Shown here piece by piece: positions 1 through 7,545 of a stretch of DNA of 64,000 nucleotides (positions within the stretch are counted from its first letter, which is position 1; every line of letters starts with the position of its first letter). Under the pieces are notes generated by a model, which ran no database searches, had not been told where the DNA came from, and worked only from the letters and a program-made list of their open reading frames with translations. The DNA is from Microcaldota archaeon (GTDB lineage: Archaea; Micrarchaeota; Micrarchaeia; Norongarragalinales; Norongarragalinaceae), in contig JACQQD010000012.1 in assembly GCA_016207165.1 (NCBI GenBank), positions 62,001 through 126,000 on the forward strand, written 5' to 3'. Both the position numbers and the translations under genes were made by a program.

Positions 1-1295
1 AATTTGTTTTCAACATCAACGTGCCCACCCGCGTGGGCTTCCAGACGCCGTTTACCAACATCACCATGGACTTAAACGTGCCGAACATGATGAAAGGCGA
101 GCCCGTCATTGCGGGCGGAACATTCCAGAACGAGGTATACGGCGACTTTCAGCCGGAACTGGACGTCTTGAATCAGGCGTTTGCCGAAGTCATGATGGAA
201 GGCGACGCGCAAGAAAGGGTGTTCACGTTTCCCATTCCCACGTACAACATCACGAAAAACTTCAATTGGGACGCGCCGGTCGTGAAAAACGTGTTCGAAA
301 TGACGGCCAAGTACGGCGTGCCATACTTTTCCAACTTTGTCAACTCCGACATGTCGCCGGAAGACGCCAGGAGTATGTGTTGTCGATTGAGGCTCGACAA
401 CCGGGAACTGCGCAAACGCGGCGGAGGACTCTTTGGAGCCAATCCGCTTACCGGAAGCGTGGGGGTCGTCACCATCAACTTACCCCGCATTGGCTTTACG
501 TGCAAGACCGAAGACGCGTACTTTGAAAAACTCGACGCCTTAATGGACTTGGCCAAAGAAAGCCTGGAAACCAAGCGCCACGTATTGGAAGGCTTCACGG
601 AAAAAGGGCTGTACCCGTATTCACGGTACTACCTGCGCGACATCAAAAGCCAGTTCGGCCAATACTGGAAAAACCACTTCGCCACCATCGGCCTCATTGG
701 AATGAACGAGTCCGTCCAGAACTTTTTGGGCGTGTCCATCGCCGACATCCAAGGCAAAGCCTTTGCACTCAAAATCCTCACCCACATGCGCAACCGCTTG
801 GGCCAGTACCAGGAGGAAACCGGAAACATCTATAACCTGGAGGCCACTCCCGGCGAAGGCACGTCGCACCGCTTGGCGCGGCTGGACGCCGCCATGCACC
901 CCGGCATCCGCGTGGCCAACCAAAACGCCGTCAACGTCCGCCAGGCCGCGGCATACTACACGAATTCCTCGCACCTACCCGTAGGCCACACGACGGACGT
1001 TTTCGAAGCCTTGGAACACCAAGACGAACTCCAAACCCAGTACACCGGCGGAACGGTGCTCCACGGATTTTTGGGAGAACAAGTCTCGGACTGGCGGACT
1101 GCCCGGGACTTGGTGCGCAAAATCGCGGAAAACTTCCACCTCCCGTACTTCACGTTGACACCCACGTTTTCCGTCTGCCCCAACCACGGGTACCTTGCGG
1201 GCGAGCATTTCTATTGCCCCACGTGCGACGAAGAAATCGGGTACGTTCAAGAAAAGGAGGAGAAAACCCATGGAAGCGCAATGCACCCCACATGA
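1..1295 (+). CDS. nrdD: Anaerobic (class III) ribonucleoside-triphosphate reductase, C-terminal part, 5' end outside window
   Basis: Reduces ribonucleoside triphosphates to deoxyribonucleotides by glycyl-radical chemistry. The frame is already open at base 3 (residues FVFNIN before VPTRVGFQTPFTNITMD), so the gene enters from the left. Family signatures are GSVGVVTINLPRIGF, the EATPGEGTSHRLARLD segment and, near the end, a zinc knuckle CPNHGYLAGEHFYCPTC. The protein stops about 20 residues after the knuckle, before the RVxGY glycyl-radical motif that normally closes NrdD. That motif is found in a separate small ORF at 1440-1580, so the enzyme appears split. nrdG follows, as expected for this family. 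Confidence 0.93.
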   Translation, partial: FVFNINVPTRVGFQTPFTNITMDLNVPNMMKGEPVIAGGTFQNEVYGDFQPELDVLNQAFAEVMMEGDAQERVFTFPIPTYNITKNFNWDAPVVKNVFEMTAKYGVPYFSNFVNSDMSPEDARSMCCRLRLDNRELRKRGGGLFGANPLTGSVGVVTINLPRIGFTCKTEDAYFEKLDALMDLAKESLETKRHVLEGFTEKGLYPYSRYYLRDIKSQFGQYWKNHFATIGLIGMNESVQNFLGVSIADIQGKAFALKILTHMRNRLGQYQEETGNIYNLEATPGEGTSHRLARLDAAMHPGIRVANQNAVNVRQAAAYYTNSSHLPVGHTTDVFEALEHQDELQTQYTGGTVLHGFLGEQVSDWRTARDLVRKIAENFHLPYFTLTPTFSVCPNHGYLAGEHFYCPTCDEEIGYVQEKEEKTHGSAMHPT

Positions 1296-1437
1296 AAACC
1301 TGGAAAACAAGCGAACGAAATGCGAAGTCTACAGGCCGCGGAACCGCGGGGGACACCTCCGCTTCGCTCCGGTTTCCCCCTCAGTTCTACGTTCCTCCGG
1401 ATCCCCCTTCCCACGAAAAGAGGACCAAGAGGTGTAA
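1270..1437 (+). CDS. Truncated first copy of the NrdD tail ORF (55 aa), no radical motif
   Basis: An ATG at 1270 sits 6-7 bases behind a strong GGAGGAG site (1257-1263), inside the end of nrdD in another frame. It reads MEAQCTPHENLENKRTKCEVY, the lead-in of the NrdD tail, and then runs into unrelated Arg/Pro-rich residues at base 1335, where the 41-bp repeat ends. It therefore lacks RVVGY. It looks like the original start of the detached tail gene, interrupted by a duplication/insertion. Whether the peptide is made is unknown. Confidence 0.45.
   Translation: MEAQCTPHENLENKRTKCEVYRPRNRGGHLRFAPVSPSVLRSSGSPFPRKEDQEV
1294..1334 (+). repeat. Direct repeat copy A, 41 bp, NrdD tail
   Basis: Identical over 41 bases to 1446-1486. 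The copies are offset by 152 bases, which is not a multiple of three, so copy A lies in the frame of the 1270 ORF and copy B in the frame of the 1440 ORF. The intervening 1335-1439 is GC-rich with a small palindrome (CCGCGGAACCGCGG near 1337) and has no recognisable gene. Confidence 0.95.
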
Positions 1438-1439
1438 GC

Positions 1440-1580
1440 ATGCAGGAAAACCTGGAAAACAAGCGAACGAAATGCGAAGTCTACAGCCGAGTCGTCGGAT
1501 ACCTTCGACCCGTAGACCAATGGAATGAAGGCAAGCAAGCCGAGTTCTCGGAACGCAAAACATACCGGGTCCAACCATGA
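1440..1580 (+). CDS. Detached glycyl-radical domain of class III ribonucleotide reductase (46 aa)
   Basis: The ATG at 1440 has its own GAGGTG site five bases upstream (1429-1434). The peptide contains KRTKCEVYSRVVGYLRPV followed by DQWNEGKQAEFSERKTY. In class III reductases RVxGY carries the radical glycine and the QWNxGKQxEF segment is the usual C-terminus. NrdD itself (ends 1295) lacks this part, so this small protein would have to supply the radical in trans. Its stop overlaps the nrdG start (ATGA), so reductase, radical domain and activase are translationally coupled. Start choice is firm because of the ribosome binding site. Confidence 0.8.
   Translation: MQENLENKRTKCEVYSRVVGYLRPVDQWNEGKQAEFSERKTYRVQP
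1446..1486 (+). repeat. Direct repeat copy B, 41 bp, NrdD tail
   Basis: Second perfect copy of 1294-1334. Here the repeat continues into the intact glycyl-radical sequence, so this is the copy attached to functional coding sequence. Confidence 0.95.
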
Positions 1581-2266
1581 GAATCGGCGGCTTCCAAAAG
1601 ACGACGCTGGTGGACTATCCCGGAAAAATCGCCTCGATCGTCTTTTTGTCGGGGTGCAACATGCGGTGCGGGTACTGCTACAATGCGCCGTTGGCCACAG
1701 GAAAACTGCCGGATTTAGGCGAGGAAAACGTTTTCCGCGAGATCTCTCAGAGAAAAAAGTACGTGGACGCCGTGGTCATCACCGGAGGCGAGCCCACGAT
1801 TTGGCCCGACCTGCCCCAACGCCTCCAACAACTCAAAAAAGAAGGGTTCCTGGTGAAGTTGGACACCAACGGCTTGAACCCCGAGAAACTCCGGCAAATC
1901 CTTGAATCCGGCGACGTGGACTTTGTCGCCATGGACGTCAAGGCGCCTTGGGCCAAGTACCAAGGCGTGTGCGGGGCCAGGCTTGACGAACGCCGCATCC
2001 ACGAAAGCATTGCCTTGCTTAAGCAAACCGGAGTGGACTACGAATTCCGAACCACCGTGGCACCCGGATTAACGCAGAACGATTTGCGCCGCATCGGCCA
2101 CATGCTTCTGCCGGCCAAGCGGTGGTTCCTGCAAGTGTTTCAGAAAACGGATTCCCTCATGGACCAAGGCGTCCTCACGCTTGCGGTCCTGACGCGGCAC
2201 CAAATCCATGACGTCGTCTTGGAATTCCAGGGAAGCTTCCAAGAATGCGCGCTTCGGGGCCCGTGA
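1577..2266 (+). CDS. nrdG: Anaerobic ribonucleotide reductase activating protein, radical SAM
   Basis: Generates the glycyl radical on NrdD using S-adenosylmethionine and a [4Fe-4S] cluster. The cluster motif CNMRCGYC (CxxxCxxC, Cys27/31/34) lies in the usual N-terminal position, followed by the SAM-binding GGEP at about residue 70. At 229 aa it has the length of the larger archaeal/bacterial NrdG-type activases (PflA/NrdG pyrimidine-RNR activator style), longer than E. coli NrdG. It overlaps the small radical-domain ORF by four bases, so its substrate is probably that peptide in complex with NrdD. Confidence 0.92.
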   Translation: MRIGGFQKTTLVDYPGKIASIVFLSGCNMRCGYCYNAPLATGKLPDLGEENVFREISQRKKYVDAVVITGGEPTIWPDLPQRLQQLKKEGFLVKLDTNGLNPEKLRQILESGDVDFVAMDVKAPWAKYQGVCGARLDERRIHESIALLKQTGVDYEFRTTVAPGLTQNDLRRIGHMLLPAKRWFLQVFQKTDSLMDQGVLTLAVLTRHQIHDVVLEFQGSFQECALRGP

Positions 2267-2270
2267 ACGC

Positions 2271-2278
2271 TTTTTAAG
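2271..2278 (+). promoter_or_regulatory. TATA box for the 2303 gene
   Basis: TTTTTAAG lies 25 bases before ATG 2303. It decides the start: the upstream in-frame ATG at 2279 would fall directly after the TATA box. Confidence 0.5.
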
Positions 2279-2302
2279 ATGGAATGCGTCATTGGACTGA
2301 CG

Positions 2303-3310
2303 ATGGCCAAACCCCACATTGCTTTCTTTGAACTGGAGCCATGGGAGAAAGGCTACTTCCAGAAAGCATTGACTGGATTCAACCTCCAATTCATTGACGG
2401 GCCTCTGAAACCCCAGGACATTTCCAAAGTCAAGGACGCCGACGCCATCGCCGCGTTCGTTTTCTCGAAATTCGACGCGGCCACCCTCAAAAAGCTCTCC
2501 AAACTCAAACTACTTTGCACCATGTCCACGGGCTTTGACCACGTGGACTTGAAAACCGCGAAAAAGCAAGGCGTCACCGTCTGCAACGTGCCGGAATACG
2601 GCTCGAACACCGTGGCCGAACACACGTTTGCCTTGCTGCTATCCATTTCCCGGAAAGTCCCGCAATCGCTTTCACGCATTCGGTTAAGCGATTTTTCGCG
2701 GGAAGGACTGCGGGGATTTGACTTGGCCGGAAAAACCATGGGCATCATCGGCATGGGCAAAATCGGCCGCCACGTGGCCCGCATCGCCCGCGGATTTGAA
2801 ATGAACGTGTTGGCCTGCGACCCGTTTCTGACGCAAAAAGAAGCCGAAATTTTATGCGTGGGCTGCGTGCCCCTCAAGAAACTGTTGTCCGAAAGCGACG
2901 TGATCACCCTCCACGCGCCCCTGACGGACAAGACACGCCACCTGATCAACACGCGAAACCTCAAACACGTCAAAAAAGGAGCCGTGCTCGTCAACACGTC
3001 GCGCGGCGCACTGGTTGAAACCCGCGCGCTTTTGGAAGGCCTCAAAAACGGCACTTTTTCGGCCTTGGGCTTGGATGTGTTGGAGGACGAAGGCGTCATC
3101 CAGGAAGAGAAAGCCTTGCTTCACCGCGCCTTTGCCGACAAAGTCAACTTGCGCCGCGTCCTAGAAGAACACGTGTTACTGGACTTGGAAAATGTGGTGG
3201 TCACGCCCCACAATGCCTTCAACAGCCAAGAGGCGCTGGAACGCATCCTGGACACCACGGCGGACAACATCAAGGCGTACTTCAAGAAAAAGCCCCGGAA
3301 CACCGTTTAA
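2303..3310 (+). CDS. D-isomer-specific 2-hydroxyacid dehydrogenase
   Basis: NAD(P)-dependent reduction of 2-oxoacids to D-2-hydroxyacids; the exact substrate (lactate, glyoxylate, phosphoglycerate) cannot be read from sequence. The 335-aa protein has the Rossmann motif GMGKIGRHVARIARG at about residue 150, the catalytic Arg in NTSRGALVE, the Glu in LDVLEDEG and the His in TPHNAF. The segment around ALLHRAFADKVNLRRVLEE resembles D-lactate-dehydrogenase-type members. It stands alone behind its own TATA box and no ACT domain follows, which argues against SerA. Confidence 0.88.
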   Translation: MAKPHIAFFELEPWEKGYFQKALTGFNLQFIDGPLKPQDISKVKDADAIAAFVFSKFDAATLKKLSKLKLLCTMSTGFDHVDLKTAKKQGVTVCNVPEYGSNTVAEHTFALLLSISRKVPQSLSRIRLSDFSREGLRGFDLAGKTMGIIGMGKIGRHVARIARGFEMNVLACDPFLTQKEAEILCVGCVPLKKLLSESDVITLHAPLTDKTRHLINTRNLKHVKKGAVLVNTSRGALVETRALLEGLKNGTFSALGLDVLEDEGVIQEEKALLHRAFADKVNLRRVLEEHVLLDLENVVVTPHNAFNSQEALERILDTTADNIKAYFKKKPRNTV

Positions 3311-3349
3311 ACGCAAACGCTTTAATCAGTCAACACCCGAAACAAGTCC

Positions 3350-3751
3350 ATGCACCTCGCCGTGTACGCCGGTAAAGAACCTGGAACATTAACCGCCCAC
3401 ATTCGGCCGCTCCAGAAAGTGCGGGCCCTGGAACGAGAAGTCAGCAAAAGCCGGGGAGAACTTAAGTTGGGCAACGAACTGAACAAGGTAAACATCACCG
3501 CAGCAAAGAAAAACGAGGAAGCAACCCGCGTCTTGCACTGGATACTGCAGCTAGTTGAAAACCACTTCGCCACGCAGGGACCCAACGCGGAAATCGGAGT
3601 CTTTTACGGTGGATTGGATTCGCACGAAAGCGAGCTTATTACCAGCATGATTCGAAACGCGAAATCCGCCGCCCAACTGGAAGAACAATTAAAGCGCGAG
3701 ACCACCAAGCCTACTGGAAAAGCGCAGGGCGGCTTTCGACTAATCAAATAA
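3350..3751 (+). CDS. Orphan protein, 133 aa (possible paralogue of 5320-5730)
   Basis: Not recognised. Soluble, no membrane segment, no Cys pair. Starts MHLAVYAGK and contains NHFATQGPNAEIG at residue 71 and GKAQGGF near the C-terminus. The same order and spacing (MHILVREGR, AHFRTNGPRAGIT at residue 70, AKIQGGL) is found in the protein at 5320-5730, so the two may be diverged copies of an unknown family. It converges with panC: stop and stop are adjacent at 3751/3752. Confidence 0.6.
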   Translation: MHLAVYAGKEPGTLTAHIRPLQKVRALEREVSKSRGELKLGNELNKVNITAAKKNEEATRVLHWILQLVENHFATQGPNAEIGVFYGGLDSHESELITSMIRNAKSAAQLEEQLKRETTKPTGKAQGGFRLIK

Positions 3752-4576
3752 TCAGACAACAAAAACGACGTTGTCAACCAACCGCGTTTTTCCAAGAAAA
3801 GCCGCCGCGGCCACCAGAACGCGGCCTTCCGGTTTTGAAACCGGTTCAAGCGTTTCCGCCGACGCCACACGAAAGTATTGGACGCGGAAACCGTTTTCCT
3901 CCAAAAAAAGTTTAGCCTCGTTTTCCACGTGGCGGGGTTTTTTTCCTTGGACGAGTTTTTTTTCCGCTTCCCTGAGAGCCGAATAAAGCAAGGGCGCTTT
4001 TTTTCTTTCTTGGTTGGAAAAATACACGTTTCGGCTGGACTTGGCCAACCCATCGATTTCCCGGATGGTGGGACAAACCACTACGTTCACGCCCAACTTC
4101 ATGGACTGAACCATTTCCTGGATGACCAAGAATTGTTGGAAGTCTTTCTGGCCAAAGTACGCCGTTTCCGGCTGAACGACATCGAATAGCTTCTTGACAA
4201 CGGTGCACACGCCGTCAAAATGCCCCGGTCGGAACTGGCCCTCCAAAGGAAGGGAAAGCGGGCCGGCGCGCACCGTGATTTCCGGCCCGTTTGGGTAGAG
4301 TTCCTGAACTGAAGGGGTGAACACCGCGTCCACGCCTTCCTTTTCCAGCATGTTCAAGTCACGGTCCAAATCGTGGGGGTACGCGTCGAAGTCTTCAGCT
4401 GGGCCAAACTGCGCAGGGTTGACGAAGATGCTTGCCACGGCAACGTCGTTTTCGTTTTTGGCGCGGCGGACGAGGCTTAAGTGGCCTTCGTGGAGAAAGC
4501 CCATGGTGGGAACGAACCCCGAGTTCTTGCCGTGCGCCCAGGCGCTCATTTGATTGGATTGCTTGAAAACCCACAT
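3752..4576 (-). CDS. panC: Pantoate-beta-alanine ligase (pantothenate synthetase)
   Basis: Joins pantoate and beta-alanine with ATP to give pantothenate. The 274-aa protein shows all family blocks: PTMGFLHEGH (HIGH-like nucleotide site, residue 23), FVNPAQFGPAEDFDAYPHD, FRPGHFDGVCTVV, YFGQKDFQQ and DGLAKSSRN (KMSKS equivalent). This is the bacterial-type enzyme; most archaea instead use pantoate kinase and phosphopantothenate synthetase. panB and a ketol-acid reductoisomerase lie 1.2 kb away on the same strand. The start follows the PIN toxin gene by six bases, so it may be cotranscribed with vapBC. Confidence 0.95.
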   Translation of the reverse strand: MWVFKQSNQMSAWAHGKNSGFVPTMGFLHEGHLSLVRRAKNENDVAVASIFVNPAQFGPAEDFDAYPHDLDRDLNMLEKEGVDAVFTPSVQELYPNGPEITVRAGPLSLPLEGQFRPGHFDGVCTVVKKLFDVVQPETAYFGQKDFQQFLVIQEMVQSMKLGVNVVVCPTIREIDGLAKSSRNVYFSNQERKKAPLLYSALREAEKKLVQGKKPRHVENEAKLFLEENGFRVQYFRVASAETLEPVSKPEGRVLVAAAAFLGKTRLVDNVVFVV

Positions 4577-4582
4577 GAAAAC

Positions 4583-4987
4583 TCATTTCAAAAGTTGCGC
4601 CAATTCGGCGATGGTAATCACCCTGATGGCCTGCTGGCGTTTTAGCTTTTTCTCTTGGCTGACAATGGGGCAACCCAGGGACATCGCCAAGGCGAAAAAG
4701 TCGACGTCGGCGGGGTCGGGACAAACGTCAAACGCCTTGGCGGTGCAGTGGGCATACGAGGATTTTGAAACGACGGAAACAGTTTCAGAAAGAGCCATGA
4801 CGCCCTGGAGAAGAGCATATCGTGAAACACCCATTCGCTCCGCGAATTCAGAAGCGTACTTGAAGAGTTCTTCAAAAAAGTAGTCGGGCACGTACAACTC
4901 AAGACGCGGATCCGTCAAAAGTCTTCGTGTCGAGCTGTCGCGAAGCAAAGCGGAAAAAAATACGTTGGAGTCAAGGACGAATTTCAT
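4583..4987 (-). CDS. PIN-domain toxin (VapC-like ribonuclease)
   Basis: A 134-aa PIN nuclease with the acidic residues expected of the fold: Asp6 in FVLDSNVF, Glu in FFEELF, and Asp in DPADVDFFALA. PIN toxins cleave RNA and are held by a cognate antitoxin. The start ATG overlaps the antitoxin stop by four bases (4984-4987). The GCPIVSQEKKL segment resembles the C-terminal half of the COG1569/COG4634 type of PIN proteins. Target unknown. Confidence 0.85.
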   Translation of the reverse strand: MKFVLDSNVFFSALLRDSSTRRLLTDPRLELYVPDYFFEELFKYASEFAERMGVSRYALLQGVMALSETVSVVSKSSYAHCTAKAFDVCPDPADVDFFALAMSLGCPIVSQEKKLKRQQAIRVITIAELAQLLK

Positions 4988-5211
4988 GGTGACGACCTAT
5001 GCCGCTTTGCAATCGCGGCATTGAGTCGCCTTCCTAACTCAATGGCATCTTTCTGGGTAAACTTAGATTTGGACGCCACTTCTTCCAAAAACTCCAGCTT
5101 GTCAATCTCGCTGGCAATGGCGTTTCGAAGCAGTCCACTCCAATTGACTTCCTCACGGGAATCCATCTTCTTTTTGAGGTCATCCGGGACGAAGACGCTG
5201 ACCGTAGCCAT
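4984..5211 (-). CDS. VapB-like antitoxin (75 aa)
   Basis: Starts MATVSVFVPDDLKKKMD and continues with a REEVNWSGLLRNAI helix typical of archaeal VapB-type ribbon-helix-helix antitoxins; the acidic/basic C-terminal half would wrap the toxin. It precedes and overlaps the PIN toxin gene (ATGA), the standard order. ATG 5211 is preferred; ATG 5220 is the alternative (adds MCV). Likely autoregulates the shared 5212-5319 divergent promoter. Confidence 0.82.
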   Translation of the reverse strand: MATVSVFVPDDLKKKMDSREEVNWSGLLRNAIASEIDKLEFLEEVASKSKFTQKDAIELGRRLNAAIAKRHRSSP

Positions 5212-5288
5212 GACACACATGGGTAAAAAGACATTTATAACATTTTCGCTACAAACGGAGTACCTGGACGACATGGAATGGAAGAAAG

Positions 5289-5297
5289 ATATAAAAA
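5289..5297 (+). promoter_or_regulatory. TATA box for the 5320 gene
   Basis: ATATAAAAA is 23 bases before ATG 5320 and supports that start rather than TTG 5314. Confidence 0.5.
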
Positions 5298-5319
5298 CGG
5301 CGAATGATCCCACTTGACC

Positions 5320-5730
5320 ATGCACATACTGGTTCGCGAAGGACGCGCAGGCGGGTTGAAACTGGAGGTACGGAAAGCAGCCGCGGTAAGGGAAGCAATC
5401 CGTCCCGGAAAGAAAGAGCAGCTGAACGCGGAGGAAACGCAATCGCTTCGGGGCGTAGGAATAATAAAAACGGTGCAGCTGGACAATCCCGGAAACCTGA
5501 AACTTACTCTGACCAAGCTCACCATCGCACACTTCAGGACAAATGGACCCCGCGCCGGAATAACGTTGGATGTCGCGCATCCGCACGCGATTTCCGCGGG
5601 AAACCTGAGAACGCAACTGCGGGAAGCCCGCGAGCTCGTCGTCAAAGGAAAACTGCACACGAAAGCCAAAATCCAAGGAGGCCTGGACAAATACATTGAA
5701 CGGGCGGCATCAAAACAAACAAATAGGTAG
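5320..5730 (+). CDS. Orphan protein, 136 aa (possible paralogue of 3350-3751)
   Basis: Not recognised. Basic, soluble, no membrane segment. Shares with the 3350 protein an MH start, a HFxTxGPxA block at residue 71 and a C-terminal KxQGG block at nearly the same spacing; overall identity is low, so the relationship is an inference. It faces panB tail to tail, as the 3350 gene faces panC. Confidence 0.6.
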   Translation: MHILVREGRAGGLKLEVRKAAAVREAIRPGKKEQLNAEETQSLRGVGIIKTVQLDNPGNLKLTLTKLTIAHFRTNGPRAGITLDVAHPHAISAGNLRTQLREARELVVKGKLHTKAKIQGGLDKYIERAASKQTNR

Positions 5731-6480
5731 TCAACGGAATCCGTGTTTTTCCTCGGGAAACTTTTTCTTCCGAACGTCCCGGACAAAGGATTCCACCGCG
5801 CTGCGGCTTTGGCCCTTGAGGTCGGCAAAGCGCTTGACGAATTTCGCGTCCAAGTCCGTGTAAAGCCCCAGCAAGTCCGGCAACACCAGCACCTGCCCGG
5901 AGCAATGCGGGCCCGCTCCAATGCCAATGGTCGGAATTTCAAGGGATTCCGTGATTTTCTTGGCCAACCCCGTCGGAATGCACTCCAACACGATCCAATC
6001 GCAGCCCGCTTTTTCCAGCGCCCGCGCGTCCTTGAGGATGGACTCGGCGGCTTGCGGGTCGCGGCCCTGGACTTCGTATTTTTCCAGCCATTGAGGCGTG
6101 AGGCCGACGTGGCCCATGACGGGCATGGTCCGCCAAACCTTGGAAACCGCCTTCAGGGTGGCGGGAGTCGCCCCTTCCATCTTGACGGCGTACGCCCCGA
6201 CGTCCTTGAATTTCTTGGCGTTTTGTTCCGCCTCCTCGACGGAGTCGTAGGAGTGAATCGGCATGTCGGCGATGACCGGCGTAATCTTTGCGCCCCGGCA
6301 CACGGCCTGGGTGTGCAACAGCATGGTCTCCAAGGACACGTGCTTGGTGTCCAAATCACCGTAGACCACCATGCCTACCGAGTCGCCGACCAGAAAATAG
6401 TCCGGCACGCCGTCAAGCGCCTTGGCAAAGGCGTAGTCGTAGCACGTTACCAACGCCAAGGGTTCGGACACAATAATCAC
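5731..6480 (-). CDS. panB: 3-methyl-2-oxobutanoate hydroxymethyltransferase (ketopantoate synthesis)
   Basis: Transfers a hydroxymethyl group from methylene-tetrahydrofolate or -tetrahydromethanopterin to 2-oxoisovalerate, giving ketopantoate. The 249-aa TIM-barrel protein has ALVTCYDYAFAKALD, FLVGDSVGMVVYG (metal-binding Asp), KMEGA, MGHVGLTPQ and GIGAGPHCSGQVLVLPDLLG. It is slightly shorter at the N-terminus than typical. It overlaps the ketol-acid reductoisomerase gene (stop 6477) by four bases, so these two genes are coupled and likely act in sequence. Confidence 0.95.
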   Translation of the reverse strand: MIIVSEPLALVTCYDYAFAKALDGVPDYFLVGDSVGMVVYGDLDTKHVSLETMLLHTQAVCRGAKITPVIADMPIHSYDSVEEAEQNAKKFKDVGAYAVKMEGATPATLKAVSKVWRTMPVMGHVGLTPQWLEKYEVQGRDPQAAESILKDARALEKAGCDWIVLECIPTGLAKKITESLEIPTIGIGAGPHCSGQVLVLPDLLGLYTDLDAKFVKRFADLKGQSRSAVESFVRDVRKKKFPEEKHGFR

Positions 6481-7448
6481 AACTTGAATTGCTTGCGCAC
6501 CCGGGCACCGGTGCGGTTAACGTCTTTCTCTTTTTCTTCTTCCAATAGGCGCTTGGTCTCTGGAAAATCGTTCTTGGACTCGTTGGAAAACGCGTTCATG
6601 AACGCGCCGGATTCCACGTCGTCCAAGACTTTTTCCAGGCGTTTTTTGGTTTCCGGGCCAACGGCCTCTTTTCCTTGCATCAAACCGCCGTATCCGGCGG
6701 CCGAAGAAACGTTTTCCAGCATGCCATCCAACCCTTTTTCCACGTACATTTGCGTCAAGGCGCGCAGTTCGTAAAGCGTTCCCAAGTACGCCATTTCCTT
6801 GGAGTAACCCCGTTTGACGAGCACATCGTAGGATTGACGGATGAGTTCAGGCACGCCGCCGCATAAGATGGCTTGTTCGCCGAACAAATCACAGACGGCT
6901 TCATCCCGAAACGAGGATTCAAAGACTCCGGCATACGTGAAGCCCTGCGCATGCGCGTAAGACAAAACGGTTTGGCGGGCGGAACCGGAAACGTCCTGGT
7001 GGACGGCGAAAGTGGCCACCACCCCGGTTTCATCCAAGAAACCCGAACGCACTTTCTTTCCAGGACCGCTTGGGGCCACCAAAACCACGTCGCAATTGTT
7101 CTCGGGTTTAACCCAACCGAAGTGGATGGGCGAGCCGTGGGCAAAGACCAAGGTTTTTCCCGCTGCATGCGGCTTGATTTGCTCGAACACACCGCTTTGA
7201 ACGATGTCAGGAACGAGCATGGAAAGAACATGGGCTTTTTTCGCGGCGTCCTGGAAGGAGGCGGTTTGAAACCCGTCTTTTCGGGCTTGCTCCAAGCTTT
7301 TGCCGGGCCGTCCGCCCACCACGACGTCAAAGCCGCCGTCCTTGAAGTTGGCCGCCTGCGCTCGGCCTTGGATGCCGTAGCCTAGAATCGCAATGGTTTT
7401 GCCGGTCAAGGCGTCCAGCGCCACGTCGTTTTCTCGGTAGACCTTCAA
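6477..7448 (-). CDS. ilvC: Ketol-acid reductoisomerase family enzyme, probable ketopantoate reductase
   Basis: A 323-aa class I KARI. The NADPH fold GYGIQGRAQAANF is followed by the specificity loop GGRPGKS; the C-terminal knotted domain has the metal-site block RDEAVCDLFGEQAILCGG, a YELRALTQMY helix and NVSSAAGYGG. KARI makes dihydroxy-isovalerate in branched-chain synthesis, but IlvC can also reduce ketopantoate to pantoate (known for bacterial IlvC). No other ilv/leu gene is present and the gene is fused into a panB operon near panC, so the ketopantoate role is preferred here. Start: TTG 7448 behind GGTGGG gives MKVYREN, matching the family's MKVYYD-type start. Confidence 0.85.
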   Translation of the reverse strand: MKVYRENDVALDALTGKTIAILGYGIQGRAQAANFKDGGFDVVVGGRPGKSLEQARKDGFQTASFQDAAKKAHVLSMLVPDIVQSGVFEQIKPHAAGKTLVFAHGSPIHFGWVKPENNCDVVLVAPSGPGKKVRSGFLDETGVVATFAVHQDVSGSARQTVLSYAHAQGFTYAGVFESSFRDEAVCDLFGEQAILCGGVPELIRQSYDVLVKRGYSKEMAYLGTLYELRALTQMYVEKGLDGMLENVSSAAGYGGLMQGKEAVGPETKKRLEKVLDDVESGAFMNAFSNESKNDFPETKRLLEEEKEKDVNRTGARVRKQFKL

Positions 7449-7482
7449 CGCATACCCACCAAGGTATCCGATGGACGGCCGG

Positions 7483-7491
7483 GCATAAATA
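7483..7491 (-). promoter_or_regulatory. TATA box of the ilvC-panB operon
   Basis: On the minus strand CTATTTATG lies about 35 bases before the TTG start at 7448. It excludes the longer upstream reading frame, which has no promoter or conserved residues. Confidence 0.45.
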
Positions 7492-7545
7492 GAAAAGTTT
7501 TTAACTCGTGATTTCAATTGTATTACAAAGTAAAGCGTGTTGGAT

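Noticed and set aside
1335-1439. Possible intron or intein in nrdD
   Set aside because: Removing 1294-1445 does not restore the NrdD frame, there is no splice motif, and the flanking 41-mers are in different frames; duplication explains it better.
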